The notes beneath the pieces were generated by a model. It searched no databases. It had not been told where the DNA came from and saw nothing but the letters and a program-made list of their open reading frames with translations. Position numbers and translations under genes: made by a program. From the NCBI RefSeq assembly GCF_002096845.1, contig NZ_NCVK01000007.1, positions 28,831-92,830 on the forward strand: DNA of 64,000 bases. Reading direction: 5' to 3'. Position 1 is the stretch's first letter, and each line of letters opens with the position of its first letter. Positions 36,749 through 47,878 of this stretch are shown piece after piece. The stretch is from Streptococcus mitis (GTDB lineage Bacteria > Bacillota > Bacilli > Lactobacillales > Streptococcaceae).

Positions 36749-36802
36749 ACGATTGATTCTTATATAAATTTCCTATGAAGAAGGAAAAGCAATTATGACA
36801 AC

Positions 36803-38626
36803 TTATTCTTCATCCATACTCAAGACGCTGAGAAAGGCTTCTTGCGGAACTTCTACTGAGCCGATAGCTTTCATACGTTTCTTACCAGCTTTTTGTTTTT
36901 CAAGGAGTTTACGTTTACGAGAAACGTCACCACCGTAACATTTAGCAAGTACGTTCTTCCGAAGAGCCTTGATATCAGTACGAGCCACAATCTTGTGTCC
37001 AATAGCTGCTTGAATTGGTACCTCAAATTGTTGGCGAGGGATGATTTTCTTGAGCTTATCAACGATGAGTTTCCCACGTTCATAGGCAAAGTCCTTGTGA
37101 ACGATAAAGCTGAGGGCATCCACCTTGTCTCCGTTGAGAAGGATATCCATTTTCACCAGCTTAGACGGACGGTACTCTGACAATTCGTAGTCAAAGCTTG
37201 CATAACCACGAGTTGAAGACTTAAGTTTATCAAAGAAGTCAAAGACGATTTCAGCCAGTGGAATTTGATAGATAACATTAACACGGTTATCATCAATATA
37301 GTCCATGGTCACAAAGTCACCACGCTTGCGCTGAGCTAATTCCATCACTGCTCCGACAAACTCCTGTGGTACCATGATTTGCGCCTTAACATAAGGCTCT
37401 TCAATGGTTGCAATCTTAGTTGGGTCTGGGAACTCAGATGGGTTAGAGACGTCCATAGACTCACCATCGGTCAAATTAACTTTGTAAATAACAGACGGAG
37501 CTGTCATGATGAGGTCGATGTTGAACTCACGTTCCAAACGTTCCTGGATAACATCCATATGGAGAAGTCCAAGGAAACCACAACGGAAACCAAATCCAAG
37601 TGCCTGAGATGTTTCTGGTTCAAATTGGAGACTAGCATCATTCAGTTGCAATTTTTCAAGGGCTTCACGTAGGTCATTATACTTGTTTGACTCAATTGGG
37701 TAGAGACCCGCAAAAACCATAGGATTCATCTGCTTGTAACCATGTAAGGGCTCAGCCGCAGGATTAGTTGCCAAGGTAACGGTATCACCCACACGAGTGT
37801 CCTGAACTGTCTTGATAGATGCAGCGATATATCCAACGTCACCAGTCGCAAGGAAATTACGACCAACTGCTTTGGGTGTAAAAATACCGACTTCGGTCAC
37901 ATCAAAGGTCTTGCCATTGCTCATGAGCTGAATCTTATCGCCAGGTTTAACCACCCCATCCATGACACGCACTTGGAGAATAACCCCACGGTAAGCATCG
38001 TAAACAGAGTCGAAAATCAAGGCCTTAAGTGGCGCCGTCACATCACCCGTTGGTGCTGGCACTTTTTCCACGATTTGCTCAAGGATTTCCTCGATACCAA
38101 TACCAGCCTTAGCAGAAGCCAATACTGCTTCGCTGGCATCCAAACCAATGACATCTTCAATCTCTGTACGTACGCGCTCAGGATCTGCAGCTGGCAGGTC
38201 AATTTTATTAATGACTGGCATGATTTCCAAATCATTGTCCAAGGCCAGATAAACGTTGGCAAGGGTTTGAGCCTCAATTCCTTGAGCAGCATCAACCACC
38301 AAAATCGCTCCCTCACAGGCAGCTAGCGAACGTGAAACTTCATAGGTAAAGTCAACGTGCCCTGGTGTGTCGATCAAGTGGAAAATATAAGTTTCCCCAT
38401 CTTTTGCAGTGTAATTCAACTCGATGGCATTGAGTTTAATGGTAATCCCACGTTCTCGCTCTAAATCCATGCTATCCAAAAGTTGGGCCTGCATTTCACG
38501 ACTGGATACTGTCTCTGTTTTTTCCAAAATGCGGTCTGCTAGAGTCGACTTTCCATGGTCAATATGGGCGATAATAGAGAAGTTTCGGATCTTCTCCTGT
38601 CGTTGTTTCAATTCTTCTAAGTTCAT
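36803..38626 (-). CDS. lepA: Elongation factor 4 (LepA)
   Basis: Ribosome-associated translational GTPase that back-translocates or helps stalled ribosomes. 607 residues. G-domain motifs: AHIDHGKST (P-loop), [14 protein letters not shown], then the domains shared with EF-G and the LepA-specific C-terminus rich in lysine ([20 protein letters not shown]). Start is ATG 38626 ([12 protein letters not shown]) with AAAGGAAGAG upstream, matching the usual LepA length. Confidence 0.98.
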   Translation of the reverse strand: MNLEELKQRQEKIRNFSIIAHIDHGKSTLADRILEKTETVSSREMQAQLLDSMDLERERGITIKLNAIELNYTAKDGETYIFHLIDTPGHVDFTYEVSRSLAACEGAILVVDAAQGIEAQTLANVYLALDNDLEIMPVINKIDLPAADPERVRTEIEDVIGLDASEAVLASAKAGIGIEEILEQIVEKVPAPTGDVTAPLKALIFDSVYDAYRGVILQVRVMDGVVKPGDKIQLMSNGKTFDVTEVGIFTPKAVGRNFLATGDVGYIAASIKTVQDTRVGDTVTLATNPAAEPLHGYKQMNPMVFAGLYPIESNKYNDLREALEKLQLNDASLQFEPETSQALGFGFRCGFLGLLHMDVIQERLEREFNIDLIMTAPSVIYKVNLTDGESMDVSNPSEFPDPTKIATIEEPYVKAQIMVPQEFVGAVMELAQRKRGDFVTMDYIDDNRVNVIYQIPLAEIVFDFFDKLKSSTRGYASFDYELSEYRPSKLVKMDILLNGDKVDALSFIVHKDFAYERGKLIVDKLKKIIPRQQFEVPIQAAIGHKIVARTDIKALRKNVLAKCYGGDVSRKRKLLEKQKAGKKRMKAIGSVEVPQEAFLSVLSMDEE

Positions 38627-38704
38627 GATTCTCTTCCTTTCAGGGTATCTATTTATTATAAATTGTTTTTGACATTTTGACAAGACCATACCCTGCTAGG
38701 AGTA

Positions 38705-39433
38705 CTAATCTTCAGCGACAAAGCCATCATTTTCGATAAAGTGGTGTTCTGTCATCCCTTGGTTTGTAAAGACAATCCCATGAAGGACACCACCATAAAC
38801 AGCTCCTCCATCCATTCCAATCTTGCCATCTTCTGTAGTCCAAAGCTCAGCAGTACCACGCTCTTGCTTTAACAAGCCATAAACTGGTGTGTGACCAAAG
38901 ACAATGGTTTTTCCAGTATGATTTTCTGCTTCGTGGAATGGTTTTCTAAGCCAGACTTTTTTATAATCTGTAGTTTCATGCCAGTCGTCCAAGGTCAAAT
39001 CAATACCTGCATGAACAAAGATATACTTGTCTGTCTCTACCACAAACGGCATTTGATGAATAAATTCGACCAAGTCTGCCGCTTCAGTAGCAACACGCTT
39101 GGCATCCTCAACTCCATCAACTGGTGCATCCAAGGGACGACCTAGAATAGAGTTAATAGTTGTATCTCCACCATTACGACGATAGTGGTCATAACTTTCT
39201 TCTGGGTCATCTAGCCATGTCAAAAACATATACTCGTGGTTTCCTGACAAACAGATAGCCCCTTGATTGTCCACCAAGTCCTTAACCATTTCTAGAACAC
39301 GGCGACTATCTTCACCGCGGTCAATCAAGTCCCCTAGAAAGAGCAACTGGGTCTGACCATCCCAAGTTTTGAGAAGGTCTTCTAGCATCCCAGCTTTTCC
39401 GTGAACATCTCCAATTACATAATAGTCTGTCAT
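38705..39433 (-). CDS. Metallophosphoesterase, PPP family
   Basis: 242-residue two-metal phosphoesterase. Motifs in order: GDVHG (8-12), GDLIDRG (34-40), GNHEY (about 65) and a late FGHTPV. Related to bacterial serine/threonine phosphatases and diadenosine tetraphosphatases. It begins one base after the recN stop, so it belongs to the recN operon. Substrate not determinable. Confidence 0.9.
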   Translation of the reverse strand: MTDYYVIGDVHGKAGMLEDLLKTWDGQTQLLFLGDLIDRGEDSRRVLEMVKDLVDNQGAICLSGNHEYMFLTWLDDPEESYDHYRRNGGDTTINSILGRPLDAPVDGVEDAKRVATEAADLVEFIHQMPFVVETDKYIFVHAGIDLTLDDWHETTDYKKVWLRKPFHEAENHTGKTIVFGHTPVYGLLKQERGTAELWTTEDGKIGMDGGAVYGGVLHGIVFTNQGMTEHHFIENDGFVAED

Positions 39434-39434
39434 C

Positions 39435-41102
39435 TTATTTCTCCCTGTTTCTCAACAATTCTCTGGCTTGCGTCAGGGCTGCTTCCGTCACATCATCACC
39501 TGCCAACATCTTAGCAACTTCTTCCACTCGCTCTTCAACCGTCAAAAGACGAACAGTCGAAACCGTTGAATGCTCATTACTAATCTTCTCAATAAAGAAT
39601 TGATAATCTGCAATCGCAATCACTTGTGGCAAATGGGAAATAGCCAGAACCTGACCATGCTGGCCAATCTTGTGAATCTTCTGTGCAATAGCCTGAGCTA
39701 CACGGCCTGAAACTCCTGTATCCACCTCATCAAAGACTATGCTGGTCTTGCCTTCTTTACGTGAAAAGGCAGACTTAATAGCTAGCATGAGACGAGATAA
39801 TTCCCCACCAGACGCAACCTTGACCAAGGGTTTAAAGTCTTCGCCAGGGTTGGTTGAAATGTAAAACTCGACCATTTCATTGCCCTCACGACTGAATTTG
39901 CCCTTGCTAAAACGAACCTGAAACTGGGCTTTTTCCATATAGAGGTCTTGCAGCTCTTGTTTAATCTCTGCTTCTAGCTGCTGAGCCAAGTCATGACGAG
40001 CAGATGCAAGCTGGCCTGCCAAATCAACAAGATTGACTTCCAATTTCTTGAGCTCGGTTTCCATGTCCTCAGAAGAAAGATTATTGCCTGTCAAAAGATT
40101 GTATTCTTCCGTAATCTTGGCAAAATAAAGCAAGACATCGTCTACAGTCCCACCATACTTACGGGTAATAGTATGAAGGAGATCCAAACGATTCTCAACC
40201 TGCATGAGACGATTGCCGTCAAAATCAAGGTCCTCAATGATAGCTTCCAAACGTTTGCTAATGTCTTCTAAAACATAGTAGGTCTCAGACAGAGAGCTTG
40301 AAATTTCACGGTATTCAGGGTCGTACTCTTCGACACTTTCCATGTCATTCATGGCTGAACGAACATTGGCCAGACTTGAAAAGTCTGCATTGTCCAACAT
40401 ACTGTAGGCATTGGTCAGTGTATCCGCAATATTTTTATGGTTGAGGAGTTTCTCTCGCTCTTGGTTAAGAGCCAAGTCTTCACCTGCTTGCAAGTTGGCT
40501 GCCTCAATCTCTGCCATTTGAAATTCCAACATTTCGATACGTGCCTTGTGTTCCTGTTGGTTTTTCTTGACTTCCAGAACCTGCTTGCGCATTTTTCGAT
40601 AGGCATCAAAACTCGTTTGATAGGTTTCTTTTAAGTCCCAAAAGGCTGCATCGCCAAATTCATCCAACATCTGGATATGCAGTTGGGGACGCATTAACTC
40701 CTCTTGGTCATGTTGACCATGAATATCCACAAGATGTTGCCCAATAGCACGCAATACAGACAGATTTACCATCTGACCATTCACGCGACTAATACTCCGA
40801 CCATTTTGCAAGATTTCCCGACGGATGATAATTTCATCCCCCATTTCCAAACCTTGCTCATCAAAAATTTCCTGTAAAAGGCGACTATTCTCAACTGAGA
40901 AAAGCCCCTCAATCTCTGCCTTTGGCGCACCATGACGAATAACATCTGTCGTCGCACGAGCTCCCAACATCATATTCATGGCATCAATGATAATCGACTT
41001 CCCTGCACCCGTTTCACCAGTCAAGACAGTCATCCCCTTTTCAAAATTGAGGGAAATAGCCTCAATAATGGCAAAGTTTTTTATCGAAATTTCAAGTAAC
41101 AT
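39435..41102 (-). CDS. recN: DNA repair protein RecN
   Basis: SMC-like ATPase that acts early at double-strand breaks and in handling incoming DNA. 555 residues: N-terminal ATPase half with GETGAGKS at 29-36, a long coiled-coil middle (about 150-370), and the C-terminal half with ASGGELSRLMLAIK and IVFDEVDTGVSG. Six bases after argR, in a close-packed operon with argR, tlyA, ispA and xseAB. Confidence 0.97.
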   Translation of the reverse strand: MLLEISIKNFAIIEAISLNFEKGMTVLTGETGAGKSIIIDAMNMMLGARATTDVIRHGAPKAEIEGLFSVENSRLLQEIFDEQGLEMGDEIIIRREILQNGRSISRVNGQMVNLSVLRAIGQHLVDIHGQHDQEELMRPQLHIQMLDEFGDAAFWDLKETYQTSFDAYRKMRKQVLEVKKNQQEHKARIEMLEFQMAEIEAANLQAGEDLALNQEREKLLNHKNIADTLTNAYSMLDNADFSSLANVRSAMNDMESVEEYDPEYREISSSLSETYYVLEDISKRLEAIIEDLDFDGNRLMQVENRLDLLHTITRKYGGTVDDVLLYFAKITEEYNLLTGNNLSSEDMETELKKLEVNLVDLAGQLASARHDLAQQLEAEIKQELQDLYMEKAQFQVRFSKGKFSREGNEMVEFYISTNPGEDFKPLVKVASGGELSRLMLAIKSAFSRKEGKTSIVFDEVDTGVSGRVAQAIAQKIHKIGQHGQVLAISHLPQVIAIADYQFFIEKISNEHSTVSTVRLLTVEERVEEVAKMLAGDDVTEAALTQARELLRNREK

Positions 41103-41108
41103 ATAGAC

Positions 41109-41540
41109 CTACCAATTTTTTACTTGTTCAAAGATTTCCTCAGCTAGACTTTCACTTCTGGCAATGACTAAAATCGAGCTATCATCAGCTAAACAGCTAA
41201 AAATCTTATCCGCAAAAGTCTCGGTTAACTGAGCTTTTACAAAAGCTGTATTTCCTGGGATAACTTGGAGATTGATCATCTTATCCATCAATTCAGCTGA
41301 CTCAATATTATCCTCAGCCAGTTGCAAACTTTTCACGATTGATTTTGGCAATTCATAGACATAGGTATTATTTCTCAAAGGAATTTTGACAATACCTAGT
41401 TCTTTGATATCTCGTGATACCGTCGCTTGAGTGGCAGTGATACCTGCTTCTTTCAAATGTTCTACAATTTCTTCTTGCGTGCCGATTTGATAATCTGTCA
41501 CAAATCGTCTAATTTTTTCAAGTCTCTCTTTTTTATTCAT
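41109..41540 (-). CDS. argR: ArgR/AhrC family arginine repressor (copy in recN operon)
   Basis: 143 residues. Winged-helix DNA-binding domain with TQEEIVEHLKEAGITATQATVSRDIKELGI, then a C-terminal oligomerisation domain with NTAFVKAQL and the arginine-sensing acidic pair near LADDSSILVIARS. Overlaps tlyA by eight bases. The argR-recN arrangement is common in Firmicutes. A second member is at 63272-63742. Confidence 0.93.
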   Translation of the reverse strand: MNKKERLEKIRRFVTDYQIGTQEEIVEHLKEAGITATQATVSRDIKELGIVKIPLRNNTYVYELPKSIVKSLQLAEDNIESAELMDKMINLQVIPGNTAFVKAQLTETFADKIFSCLADDSSILVIARSESLAEEIFEQVKNW

Positions 41541-42348
41541 TTTTAAATTGACTATGCGCCCTCTCTACTACTTCTTCAATCTTAGCAAGAACCTGGTTAC
41601 TTGCTGACTCTTCTTTTTTCAAATACGCTAAAAATTCAATATTTCCATGCCCACCTTGAATGGGAGAAAAGTCCAAACCAAGGACTGAAAAGCCTTCCTC
41701 TACTGCCATGGTTGTGACAGATTCAAGGACATTCTGGTGCACCTTAGCATCTCGAATAATTCCATTTTTTCCAATCTGCTCACGTCCTGCTTCAAACTGG
41801 GGCTTAACCAGAGCCACAACCTGACCCTGATTAGCCAACACACGGTGCAAGGCTGGAAGGATCAAACTGAGGGAAATGAAACTCACATCAATACTGGCAA
41901 AGCTCGGTTCCTTTTCGAAATCAGTCTTTTCAGCATAGCGGAAATTAAACTGTTCCATGCTGACAACCCGTGGGTCTTGGCGTAATTTCCAAGCCAACTG
42001 ATTGGTACCAACATCAACTGCAAAAACTAACTCAGCACCATTTTGCAGCATAACATCGGTAAAGCCACCAGTAGAGGCCCCGATATCAATCGTGGTCGCA
42101 CCATCCACTGACAAATCAAAGACCTGCAAGGCCTTTTCCAGTTTCAAGCCACCACGGCTAACATATTTGAGTTTTTCACCCTTGAGTTTTAGCTCAGTGT
42201 CATCTGGAATTTTCTCTCCTGGTTTATCAAACCGTTCTCCATTAAGGACTGCTACGACTAGACCAGCCATGACACCGCGCTTGGCTTGTTCTCGCGTTTC
42301 AAACAAACCCTGTTTATAAGCTAGTACATCCACTCTTTCCTTAGCCAT
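41533..42348 (-). CDS. tlyA: TlyA family rRNA methyltransferase (hemolysin A-like)
   Basis: 271 residues: N-terminal S4 RNA-binding domain (about 1-62, [23 protein letters not shown] in parts) and an FtsJ-type SAM domain with TTIDIGASTGGFTDVML. Related proteins 2'-O-methylate rRNA; older annotation calls them hemolysins. Overlaps ispA by eight bases and argR by eight. Confidence 0.93.
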   Translation of the reverse strand: MAKERVDVLAYKQGLFETREQAKRGVMAGLVVAVLNGERFDKPGEKIPDDTELKLKGEKLKYVSRGGLKLEKALQVFDLSVDGATTIDIGASTGGFTDVMLQNGAELVFAVDVGTNQLAWKLRQDPRVVSMEQFNFRYAEKTDFEKEPSFASIDVSFISLSLILPALHRVLANQGQVVALVKPQFEAGREQIGKNGIIRDAKVHQNVLESVTTMAVEEGFSVLGLDFSPIQGGHGNIEFLAYLKKEESASNQVLAKIEEVVERAHSQFKNE

Positions 42349-43216
42349 TGATTCTCAAACTTTCTACTACACATACAATCGATTCTGTTTCAAAGGGAAT
42401 CTGCTGGGCAATTTCTTCTAATTTGGCATTAGCTTGATCCAAAGTCTGGTTGCAAAAGGCAATAGCCTCTTCCAAGCCTAACAAGGCTGGATAGGTTGAC
42501 TTTTCAGCCTGCAAATCCTTTTGTGGTGTCTTGCCGATTTCCTCAAAACTAGCTGTCACATCCAATACATCATCTCGAACTTGAAAAGCAAGCCCAATCA
42601 ATTCACCAACAGTTTTCAGCTTTGCCTGCATTTCAGGTGCCAATTCAGCTATGATGGCAGCTGCTTGGAAGGGATAAGCTAGTAATTTTCCAGTCTTATT
42701 AGCATGGATGGTCTGGAGTTCTTCCAAAGACAAGTGCTGGTGTTCACCCTCCATGTCCAAAACCTGCCCTGCCACCATACCCAGACTACCTGAAGCAAAG
42801 GATAAGTTAGCAATCAAGTCCACCTTGATCTGACTTGGCAAATCTGCCTGCGCTATCAAGGCATACGGATCTAGGAATAAAGCATCTCCAGCCAAAATTG
42901 CCATAGCTTCACCAAATTTCTTGTGATTAGTCAAACGTCCCCGACGGTAATCATCATCATCCATAGCTGGAAGATCATCGTGAATCAAGCTCCCTGTATG
43001 AATCATCTCCAAGGCAGCGGCCACCTGCGCGTGAGCAGGTTTAATAGCAACCCGCAAGGCTTCCAGAACTTCTAACAATAGAAAAGGCCGAATACGCTTG
43101 CCACCAGCATGAATGGAATAGAGAACAGACTCTCGCAAACTAGAGGCAAACTGCTGGTCTCCATAAAAGTCTTCCAAAGCCGACTCGACAAGAGCTAATT
43201 TTTCTTGCTTCTTCAT
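42341..43216 (-). CDS. ispA: Polyprenyl (farnesyl/geranylgeranyl) diphosphate synthase
   Basis: Chain-elongating prenyltransferase of isoprenoid synthesis. 291 residues with both aspartate-rich motifs: [14 protein letters not shown] and [16 protein letters not shown] is the substrate site. Starts in a four-base ATGA overlap with the xseB stop. Confidence 0.96.
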   Translation of the reverse strand: MKKQEKLALVESALEDFYGDQQFASSLRESVLYSIHAGGKRIRPFLLLEVLEALRVAIKPAHAQVAAALEMIHTGSLIHDDLPAMDDDDYRRGRLTNHKKFGEAMAILAGDALFLDPYALIAQADLPSQIKVDLIANLSFASGSLGMVAGQVLDMEGEHQHLSLEELQTIHANKTGKLLAYPFQAAAIIAELAPEMQAKLKTVGELIGLAFQVRDDVLDVTASFEEIGKTPQKDLQAEKSTYPALLGLEEAIAFCNQTLDQANAKLEEIAQQIPFETESIVCVVESLRING

Positions 43217-43425
43217 TCAAAATCACTTTCTGTTCCGTCTTCTTGCATGACCTTAACCAAGGTCTTTTCAGCCTTGTCCAGCGTCGCTTGGAGCTCTTTT
43301 GACAAGACCATGCCCTTTTGAAAGGCAGCAATCGCATCTTCCAGAGCAATTTCACCATTTTCCAAACTTTGGACAATGGTCTCCAGTTCTGCTAGATTTT
43401 CCTCAAATTTCTTTTGTTTTGACAT
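43213..43425 (-). CDS. xseB: Exodeoxyribonuclease VII small subunit
   Basis: 70-residue helical subunit that binds XseA. Begins [21 protein letters not shown], the family signature. Overlaps xseA by 23 bases and ispA by four. Confidence 0.96.
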   Translation of the reverse strand: MSKQKKFEENLAELETIVQSLENGEIALEDAIAAFQKGMVLSKELQATLDKAEKTLVKVMQEDGTESDFE

Positions 43426-44743
43426 CTTTAACCTCTAATTCTACTTGACCATCTCGCATCAAAAGCGTCACTTGGTCTTTTTTCTTCAAATTTTCAACCG
43501 AATCTACAACGAACTCTTCTTTTTTGACAATTGCATAGCCACGTGCCACGATTCTACTGGTATCCAACATCAACAAGGCTTCTGAAAGTCGCTTCACTTC
43601 AGCAACCTTGGCATCATAAACCAGCGCCATTTGGCTACGGAGAAGCTTGTCCAACTGACCTAGACGGTCTTGATAGCGTTGGATTTTAGTAACGGGTGAT
43701 AATTGTACCAGTCGATGCGTCCTTGCTTGTACTATCTGTTTGTTATTAGAAATCCGTGTTCGCAAACTTTGTTTTAGGCGCAGTTGCAGTTGATCCAAGC
43801 GTTGCAAATAGCCATCATACAAGCGCTCTGGCTGTCTAAAGATGACTGACTGACTGCATTTTTTCAAAGCTTCTTGTTTCTTCGATAGGACATTTCGGAC
43901 TGCTGTTGCCATCCGTTTTTCCTGATTTTGCAAATGAGCCAATACATCCAACTTGGTCACAGGTGTTGCTAGTTCAGCTGCCGCCGTTGGCGTTGCAGCT
44001 CGTCGATCTGCCACAAAATCTGCCAAGGTAACATCCGTCTCATGCCCCACACTAGAAATAACTGGCAAACGAGACTCAAAAATAGCTCGTACCACAATTT
44101 CCTCGTTAAAAGCCCAGAGATCCTCAATGGAACCTCCACCACGACCAATAATGAGCAAGTCCAAATCGTCCCGTTGATTTGCACGCGCAATATTTCGAGC
44201 AATTTCCTCCGCAGAACCCTCCCCTTGCACCTTGGTTGGATAGAGGAGGATATCGACACCAGGAAAACGTCTGCTGACTGTCGTAATAATATCTCGAATA
44301 ACGGCTCCACTACGGCTGGTCACTACACCAATTCTCTTAGAAAACTGGGGCAGAGGTTGCTTGAAGCGTTCTTGAAACAGGCCTTCTTCTGTCAATTTTT
44401 TCTTGAGTTGTTCAAACTGAATCGCAAGCGCACCAACCCCATCGGGCTCTGCCTTTTCAATGATGATGGAGTAGCTACCACTTGGTTCATAGACCTGCAC
44501 ACGCCCAATCACATTGATTTTCATCCCTTCTTCCAGGTCAAAACCTAATTTCTGATAAATCCCAGACCAGATGGTCGCTTGAATAACTGCATGGTCATCC
44601 TTTAGGGAGAAATATTGGTGGGTAGGTCGTTTACGAAAGTTGGAAACTTGACCAGTTAAATAGACCCGTTCCAAATAAGGGTCTTTATCGAATTTCATTT
44701 TCAGATACTTGGTCAAAGTTGTTACCGATAAATACTTTTCCAT
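43403..44743 (-). CDS. xseA: Exodeoxyribonuclease VII large subunit
   Basis: Degrades single-stranded DNA to acid-soluble oligonucleotides; used in repair and mismatch correction. N-terminal OB-fold (about 1-100, with [11 protein letters not shown]), catalytic core with [18 protein letters not shown] and [19 protein letters not shown], then a coiled coil. 446 residues from ATG 44743 ([10 protein letters not shown]); a GTG two codons upstream is also possible. First gene of the xseAB-ispA-tlyA-argR-recN run. Confidence 0.96.
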   Translation of the reverse strand: MEKYLSVTTLTKYLKMKFDKDPYLERVYLTGQVSNFRKRPTHQYFSLKDDHAVIQATIWSGIYQKLGFDLEEGMKINVIGRVQVYEPSGSYSIIIEKAEPDGVGALAIQFEQLKKKLTEEGLFQERFKQPLPQFSKRIGVVTSRSGAVIRDIITTVSRRFPGVDILLYPTKVQGEGSAEEIARNIARANQRDDLDLLIIGRGGGSIEDLWAFNEEIVVRAIFESRLPVISSVGHETDVTLADFVADRRAATPTAAAELATPVTKLDVLAHLQNQEKRMATAVRNVLSKKQEALKKCSQSVIFRQPERLYDGYLQRLDQLQLRLKQSLRTRISNNKQIVQARTHRLVQLSPVTKIQRYQDRLGQLDKLLRSQMALVYDAKVAEVKRLSEALLMLDTSRIVARGYAIVKKEEFVVDSVENLKKKDQVTLLMRDGQVELEVKDVKTKEI

Positions 44744-44842
44744 CTCCACCTACTATTCATTTTCTTGCTCTTTCATGGGTATTATTATACCAAAAATATG
44801 CCTAAAAATCTCCATTTATGTACCATTATGAGAGAAAAATAG

Positions 44843-44862
44843 AAAAAGGAGGCAAGGCCTCC
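44843..44862 (-). terminator. Terminator of udk
   Basis: GGAGGC CTT GCCTCC stem with TTTTT on the minus strand, nine bases after the udk stop. Confidence 0.88.
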
Positions 44863-44870
44863 ACATCTGA

Positions 44871-45509
44871 TTATTTGCTGTTTCGAGCTTCTTCCAAAAT
44901 CTTTGCAATCTTGGTCGTCAACAGGTCAATAGCAACTGTATTGCTGACTCCCTCAGGAATGACGATATCAGCATAACGTTTGGTCGGCTCGATAAACTGA
45001 TGGTACATGGGCTTGACCACACCTAAATACTGGTCAATAACGCTATCAAGACTACGGCCACGCTCCTCCATATCACGCTTGATACGACGAATAATGCGCA
45101 CATCATCATCCGTATCCACAAAAATCTTGATATCCATCAAATCGCGCAGACGCTTGTCCTCCAAAACAAGAATCCCCTCAACAATAAAAACATCTTGAGG
45201 TTCTTGGCGATAGGTTTTGCTGCTTCGTGTATGCTCTGTATAGTCATAAGTCGGAATATCCACTGGACGACCCGCCAACAATTCCTTAATCTGCTCGATC
45301 ATCAAGTCTGTATCAAAGGCAAAAGGATGGTCATAGTTAGTTTTGATACGCTCTTCAAAGGTCAAGTGAGACTGATCCTTGTAGTATGAATCATGCTCAA
45401 TCATGGAAATCTTTTCATCAGGAAAATGCGATAAAATGGCTCTTGAAACACTGGTCTTACCACCACCAGAACCACCTGTCACTCCGATAATGATTGGTCT
45501 ATTTTGCAT
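44871..45509 (-). CDS. udk: Uridine/cytidine kinase
   Basis: Phosphorylates uridine and cytidine in pyrimidine salvage. 212 residues. P-loop [12 protein letters not shown] at about 9-20, substrate segment [10 protein letters not shown], and [13 protein letters not shown]. Alone on its transcript, to judge by the terminator. Confidence 0.97.
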   Translation of the reverse strand: MQNRPIIIGVTGGSGGGKTSVSRAILSHFPDEKISMIEHDSYYKDQSHLTFEERIKTNYDHPFAFDTDLMIEQIKELLAGRPVDIPTYDYTEHTRSSKTYRQEPQDVFIVEGILVLEDKRLRDLMDIKIFVDTDDDVRIIRRIKRDMEERGRSLDSVIDQYLGVVKPMYHQFIEPTKRYADIVIPEGVSNTVAIDLLTTKIAKILEEARNSK

Positions 45510-45620
45510 GCTATCCTCCGTTTTTTTATCCGTCGTCTATTCTATCATATTTTTTGCAAAATTTATAGTCTAGTTTTGGATAGTCTAGGGGAAGAATTCA
45601 AATCCTACACTCTAATTATA

Positions 45621-46499
45621 CTAGTTAAAAACCTTTCGTGGCTTATAGAGATTATCCCGTTTTTCTAGAATGGCTAGCAATTTGTCATCTTCAAAGGCAG
45701 CTAATTCTTGTTCTGTTTGGTCGAGCTCGATAAAACGACCAAAGCGTACTTCTGTAGCCTCTTCTTGAGTTAGGAAAACTTTGACAAGGTCGCCTGTCCC
45801 AATCTCTAGAGGATAGAGAAAGTCCAATTGACCAGCCTCCACTTTTTCAGCAATTTCTTCCAAGGTAAGAGCATCTTCTAGTTGCAAACCAGCTGCACTA
45901 ATACGAGTTAACTGAGACATATGGGCAGCATAGCCAAGTTTTTCTCCTAAGTCAACCGACAAGGTACGGATATAAGTACCCTTGCTACATTTCACACGAA
46001 AAGTAAAGCGTGCAAGATGACCCTCATAAGAAATCGGACTTGTCCGTTCAAATTGATAAATGGTTACCTGACGTTCTGGGCGCTCTACTTCCTGTCCAGC
46101 ACGCGCATACTCATAGAGCTTACGACCATTGACCTTGACAGCCGAATACATAGGTGGAATCTGAGTAATAGGCCCCGTCAAGCTAGCAATCGCTCCATCG
46201 ACAAGTTTTTCATCCAAGTGAGACAAAACAGGTGTCTCTGAGACCACTTCCCCACTGGCATCCTCAGTCGTCGTTGAATAGCCCAGAGTGATTTCCCCCT
46301 CATAGACCTTGCCCTCATCCTGCATGAACTCGACCATGCGTGTCGCCTTCCCAACTGCAATCGGCAAAACACCCACCACATCCGGATCCAAGGTCCCACC
46401 ATGACCAATCTTCTTAGTTCCCAAAATCTTACGCAGTTTAAAAACCGCATCATGCGAGGTCATCCCCGCTTCTTTTTTTAAGTTAATAATACCGTTCAT
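45621..46499 (-). CDS. truB: tRNA pseudouridine(55) synthase
   Basis: Makes pseudouridine 55 in the T-loop of tRNA. 292 residues. Catalytic Asp38 lies in [26 protein letters not shown] and [15 protein letters not shown] are the other family motifs. Ten bases after the DUF2130 gene. Confidence 0.97.
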   Translation of the reverse strand: MNGIINLKKEAGMTSHDAVFKLRKILGTKKIGHGGTLDPDVVGVLPIAVGKATRMVEFMQDEGKVYEGEITLGYSTTTEDASGEVVSETPVLSHLDEKLVDGAIASLTGPITQIPPMYSAVKVNGRKLYEYARAGQEVERPERQVTIYQFERTSPISYEGHLARFTFRVKCSKGTYIRTLSVDLGEKLGYAAHMSQLTRISAAGLQLEDALTLEEIAEKVEAGQLDFLYPLEIGTGDLVKVFLTQEEATEVRFGRFIELDQTEQELAAFEDDKLLAILEKRDNLYKPRKVFN

Positions 46500-46508
46500 T
46501 TTTGCTTT

Positions 46509-47783
46509 CTACTCCCCCTTCAGAGCTTCAAATTTCGCTTTCATGGTTGGATTTTTACGGGTCAATTTTTTGACCGAAACATCTTCCAATTTATTGTTTG
46601 CGAGGCGAAGTTGATTCTCAGATGTGGTTAGGAATTTCTTAACCTCTTCCATGCGTTTGATGGCCTTGTCGATTTCATCGATAGCTTTGCCAAAGTTGGT
46701 CGAAGCTGAATTATAGTTTTTAGCAAAAGCTAACTTAAAGGCATCCAAGTCTTCCTCAAAATGTGTGATATCAATATTTTGCTCCCGAACCAAGGCCAAT
46801 TCTTGTTTGTATTTTAGGGAATTAAGCGCCGCATTTCGCAAGAGTCCAATCAACTGGATAAAGAATTGAGGACGAACCACATACATCTTCTCATACTCGT
46901 GACTCACATCAACAATCCCCGTGTTAAAATAGTCGTTATCAGCCTCAAGCATTGTCACCAAAACCGCATACTCACAGTTCTTCTCCCGACGGTCCTTGTC
47001 CAATTCCTTGTAAAAATCTGCATTCTTGTGCTTCTTCTCTGTTCCGTCCGCTTCATTTTTCATTTCAAACATGATGGAAATAATTTCGACCCCATTTTCA
47101 TCACATTCACGGAAGATAAAGTCCCCCTTAGACCCACGCGCAGAAACCTTGTTATCCTTCTCAAAGTAGGCATTTGGAAAGGCAAAACTGCGGACCTTGT
47201 TAAACTCACTCTCTGCATAGTGTTCCAGACTTTCGCCAATTGCCTTGGTAGATTGTTGAGCCTTGAAATTCTTGTAAAATTCGACTTGTTCACTGGCTGC
47301 TTTAAGCTGGGCTTCGTAGTTTTGCTTAACAGAAGCCAAAGATAACTCATTTTCTTTTTCTTGCAAGAGGAGTTGATTTTTGACCTGATCTCGTTCTTTT
47401 TCTAGGTCAGAGAGGGTCTTTTGCAGTTGATTTTCATGTTCCAAACGTAAGGTAGCCAATTGGTTTTCCAAGGACTGTACTTCCTTGTCCTTAGCCAAGA
47501 GAGCCTGATGGCTTGTCTGTTCAACCTCTTTCTTGGCCAATTCTTTCTCTGTATCAAAGTTTTGGATTTGATTCTGTAATTGAGCAATTTCTTTGTCTTT
47601 TTGAGCCAATTTAGACTGTTGTTCATTCATGGCCTTTTGCTCAGCCAAGGCCAGTTCCTGCTTCATCCGATCGTGCAATTCCTTATCAAACTCTGCTGTT
47701 CTCACTTGGGACAAAAGTTCGGCATACTGACTTTCATTTACTGTAAAGACTTCCCCACAGTTGGGGCATTTGATTTCGTTCAT
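46509..47783 (-). CDS. DUF2130 domain protein with long coiled coil
   Basis: 424 residues. N-terminal zinc-ribbon-like IKCPNCGEVFTV (only one CxxC), then a strongly charged coiled coil (about 20-190), then the DUF2130 core with GSKGDFIFRECDENGVEII, SIMFEMKNEADGT and DRREKNCEYAVLVTMLE. That core has features of a restriction-endonuclease-like fold (D, ExK spacing), so a nucleic-acid role has been suggested for the family; I cannot confirm it. Upstream of truB. Confidence 0.85.
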   Translation of the reverse strand: MNEIKCPNCGEVFTVNESQYAELLSQVRTAEFDKELHDRMKQELALAEQKAMNEQQSKLAQKDKEIAQLQNQIQNFDTEKELAKKEVEQTSHQALLAKDKEVQSLENQLATLRLEHENQLQKTLSDLEKERDQVKNQLLLQEKENELSLASVKQNYEAQLKAASEQVEFYKNFKAQQSTKAIGESLEHYAESEFNKVRSFAFPNAYFEKDNKVSARGSKGDFIFRECDENGVEIISIMFEMKNEADGTEKKHKNADFYKELDKDRREKNCEYAVLVTMLEADNDYFNTGIVDVSHEYEKMYVVRPQFFIQLIGLLRNAALNSLKYKQELALVREQNIDITHFEEDLDAFKLAFAKNYNSASTNFGKAIDEIDKAIKRMEEVKKFLTTSENQLRLANNKLEDVSVKKLTRKNPTMKAKFEALKGE

Positions 47784-47878
47784 ATCGTTCCTCTTTCTAG
47801 GCTTCTTTATCCATTATATCATGCCTGAGGGAAAATCAAAAACAGCGAGTCGAAACCCACTGTTTATCTTCTTTTACT

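Noticed and set aside
47784..47878. Riboswitch or attenuator near the O-acetylhomoserine sulfhydrylase gene
   Set aside because: That spacer is downstream of the gene, and its real 5' leader is short with no multi-stem structure.
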